In this document: positions 6,162-7,124 of the stretch, in pieces | How positions within the stretch are numbered: position 1 is the stretch's first letter | Layout of the letters: each line of letters begins with the position of its first letter | From: VBDM01 sp041493345 | GTDB taxonomy: Bacteria > Pseudomonadota > Gammaproteobacteria > Burkholderiales > SG8-39 | Direction: 5' to 3' | Assembly (NCBI GenBank): GCA_041493345.1 | Contig: JBGPYQ010000180.1 | Coordinates: 1-7,124 of the forward strand | Length of the DNA: 7,124 bases | Translations under genes and position numbers: made by a program | Notes under the pieces: generated by a model | What the model was told of the DNA's origin: nothing | The model's input: only the letters and a program-made list of their open reading frames with translations | Databases searched by the model: none

Positions 6162-6769
6162 TTCGCATCAATCTGCTGCCTTGGCGCGAGGCGCGCCGCA
6201 GCGAGCAGCGCAAGCACCTCGCCGTTCTGTCGGGCATGGTGAGCGTGCTGGCCCTGCTGATCGTGGGAGCGGTGCACCTTTTCTACGCGGGTCTCATATC
6301 GGCGCAGAACGACCGGAACGAATTCCTGAAGAAGGAGAACTCCCGGCTCGACAAGGAGATCGATGAGATCAAGAAGCTGAAGAGCGAGATTGCGGCCTTG
6401 CTCGCGCGCAAGCAGGTGATTGAGCGGCTGCAGACGGACCGCGCGCAGGCCGTCTACCTTCTTCAGGAGCTGGTGCAGCAGACGCCGGACGGAATATACC
6501 TCAAGACAATCAAGCAAACCGGGCTCAAAGTCCTTATGACGGGCTACGCGCAATCAAATTCACGCGTTTCGACCCTCATGCGCAATTTTGCGGCATCGCC
6601 CTATCTTGAAAATCCTGATTTGGTCGAGATCAAGGCTGCGACGGTCAGCCGCAAACGGGTGTCTGAATTCACCATGAACGTGAACGTCAAGCGGCTGCAG
6701 ACCGAAGACAAGGATGCCGCAGGCAAAGCGCTAAAGACTGCACCCAAGGCCGCGCCTGCCAAGGGATAG
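6158..6769 (+). CDS. pilN: Type IV pilus inner-membrane assembly protein PilN
   Basis: PilN is a bitopic inner-membrane protein of the pilus alignment subcomplex. Its cytoplasmic N-terminus docks on PilM and its periplasmic part pairs with PilO. The 203-residue product starts MIRINLLPWREARR, carrying the conserved INLLPWR motif that binds PilM. A membrane segment spans about 22-46. A charged coiled coil with heptad leucines and isoleucines covers about 48-92 (FLKKENSRLDKEIDEIKKLK and on). A ferredoxin-like periplasmic domain covers about 95-180 (LVQQTPDGIYLKTIKQTG, FTMNVNV). The last 20 or so residues are Lys/Ala/Pro-rich and probably disordered. The ATG lies inside the pilM stop (ATGA). Six bases separate its TAG from the pilO ATG. 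Confidence 0.97.
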   Translation: MIRINLLPWREARRSEQRKHLAVLSGMVSVLALLIVGAVHLFYAGLISAQNDRNEFLKKENSRLDKEIDEIKKLKSEIAALLARKQVIERLQTDRAQAVYLLQELVQQTPDGIYLKTIKQTGLKVLMTGYAQSNSRVSTLMRNFAASPYLENPDLVEIKAATVSRKRVSEFTMNVNVKRLQTEDKDAAGKALKTAPKAAPAKG

Positions 6770-6775
6770 GATCCA

Positions 6776-7124
6776 ATGAAACGGCTGCTCGAACAATTCC
6801 AGAATCTCAATCTGCGCGATCCCGGCGCCTGGCCGCCGCTGCCCAAGTCAATCCTGCTGGTCACCGTGGTCACCGCCATCATTGTCGCCGGCTATTTCCT
6901 CGACTGGCAGGACCAGACGGATGCGCTGGAGGCCGGGCGCACGCAGGAGGTGAAGCTCAAGGATGAGTATGTCGCCAAGCAGCAGCAGGCGATCAACCTC
7001 GATTTGTACCGGCAGCAGCTTCGTGAAATCGACAGTTCGTTCGGAGCGCTGCTCAAGCAGCTCCCGAACAGATCGCAGATGGACGCCCTGCTGGTCGACA
7101 TCAACCAGTCCGGACTGGGCCGCG
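6776..7124 (+). CDS. pilO: Type IV pilus inner-membrane assembly protein PilO, N-terminal part
   Basis: Partial: 116 codons are present and the gene runs off the right edge (PilO is usually a little over 200 residues). It partners PilN in the inner-membrane/periplasmic alignment complex and contacts PilP. The N-terminus has a cytoplasmic stretch MKRLLEQFQNLNLRDPGAWP, a membrane segment at about 25-42 (SILLVTVVTAIIVAGYFL), then a coiled coil at about 45-95. The family-typical LLKQLPNRSQMDALLVDINQ follows, with SGLGR at the cut. The ribosome-binding site is AGGA (6768-6771), sharing bases with the pilN stop codon, with AAGGGA just before it. Third gene of the pilMNO operon; pilP and pilQ would normally follow. 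Confidence 0.95.
   Translation, partial: MKRLLEQFQNLNLRDPGAWPPLPKSILLVTVVTAIIVAGYFLDWQDQTDALEAGRTQEVKLKDEYVAKQQQAINLDLYRQQLREIDSSFGALLKQLPNRSQMDALLVDINQSGLGR

Noticed and set aside
1..7124. Search for a CRISPR array, tRNA, insertion sequence, toxin-antitoxin or defence genes
   Set aside because: No regularly spaced repeats, tRNA-like clover leaf, transposase or small gene pair was seen; every gene belongs to a known core family.

Overview
The window reads as an ordinary chromosomal core region of a high-GC Gram-negative bacterium, most likely a betaproteobacterium. This is an inference from the protein sequences (LysA, CyaY, PBP1a, PilM/N/O), from the divergent layout lptM-lysA | cyaY, and from mrcA divergent to pilMNO. 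Base composition is GC-rich throughout the genes (judged by eye), apart from an AT-rich patch at about 4985-5045. No RNA gene, transposon, CRISPR array, phage gene or sign of recent transfer was seen.

Left part (1-2177), all on the minus strand and read right to left: lptM (2177-2046, a 43-residue lipoprotein), then lysA (GTG start, overlapping the lptM stop by 4 bases), a roughly 200-base gap with inverted repeats, then the first half of an RND-type efflux periplasmic adaptor gene that runs off the left edge. Middle: cyaY (2215-2556, plus) is divergent from lptM across only 37 bases and converges on mrcA (4905-2605, minus), which encodes the bifunctional penicillin-binding protein PBP1a. Right part: a 176-base AT-rich divergent region carries likely promoters for mrcA and for the type IV pilus operon pilM-pilN-pilO (plus). 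pilO is cut by the right edge; pilP and pilQ would be expected next.

How the genes work together: PilM is the cytoplasmic actin-like protein that binds the PilN N-terminus, and PilN/PilO form the inner-membrane coiled-coil alignment complex of the type IV pilus machine. PBP1a builds the peptidoglycan the pilus must cross, LysA makes the lysine (and consumes the meso-DAP) tied to peptidoglycan supply, and LptM assists outer-membrane LPS-transporter maturation. The region therefore leans towards cell-envelope functions, with CyaY (iron/Fe-S homeostasis) as the exception.

I found no convincing new system. The points most worth a second look are start-site decisions (pilM TTG at 5082, lysA GTG at 2049), the easily missed lptM gene, a composite inverted repeat that includes the lysA stop codon, and a dyad plus 13-codon ORF ahead of the efflux gene.
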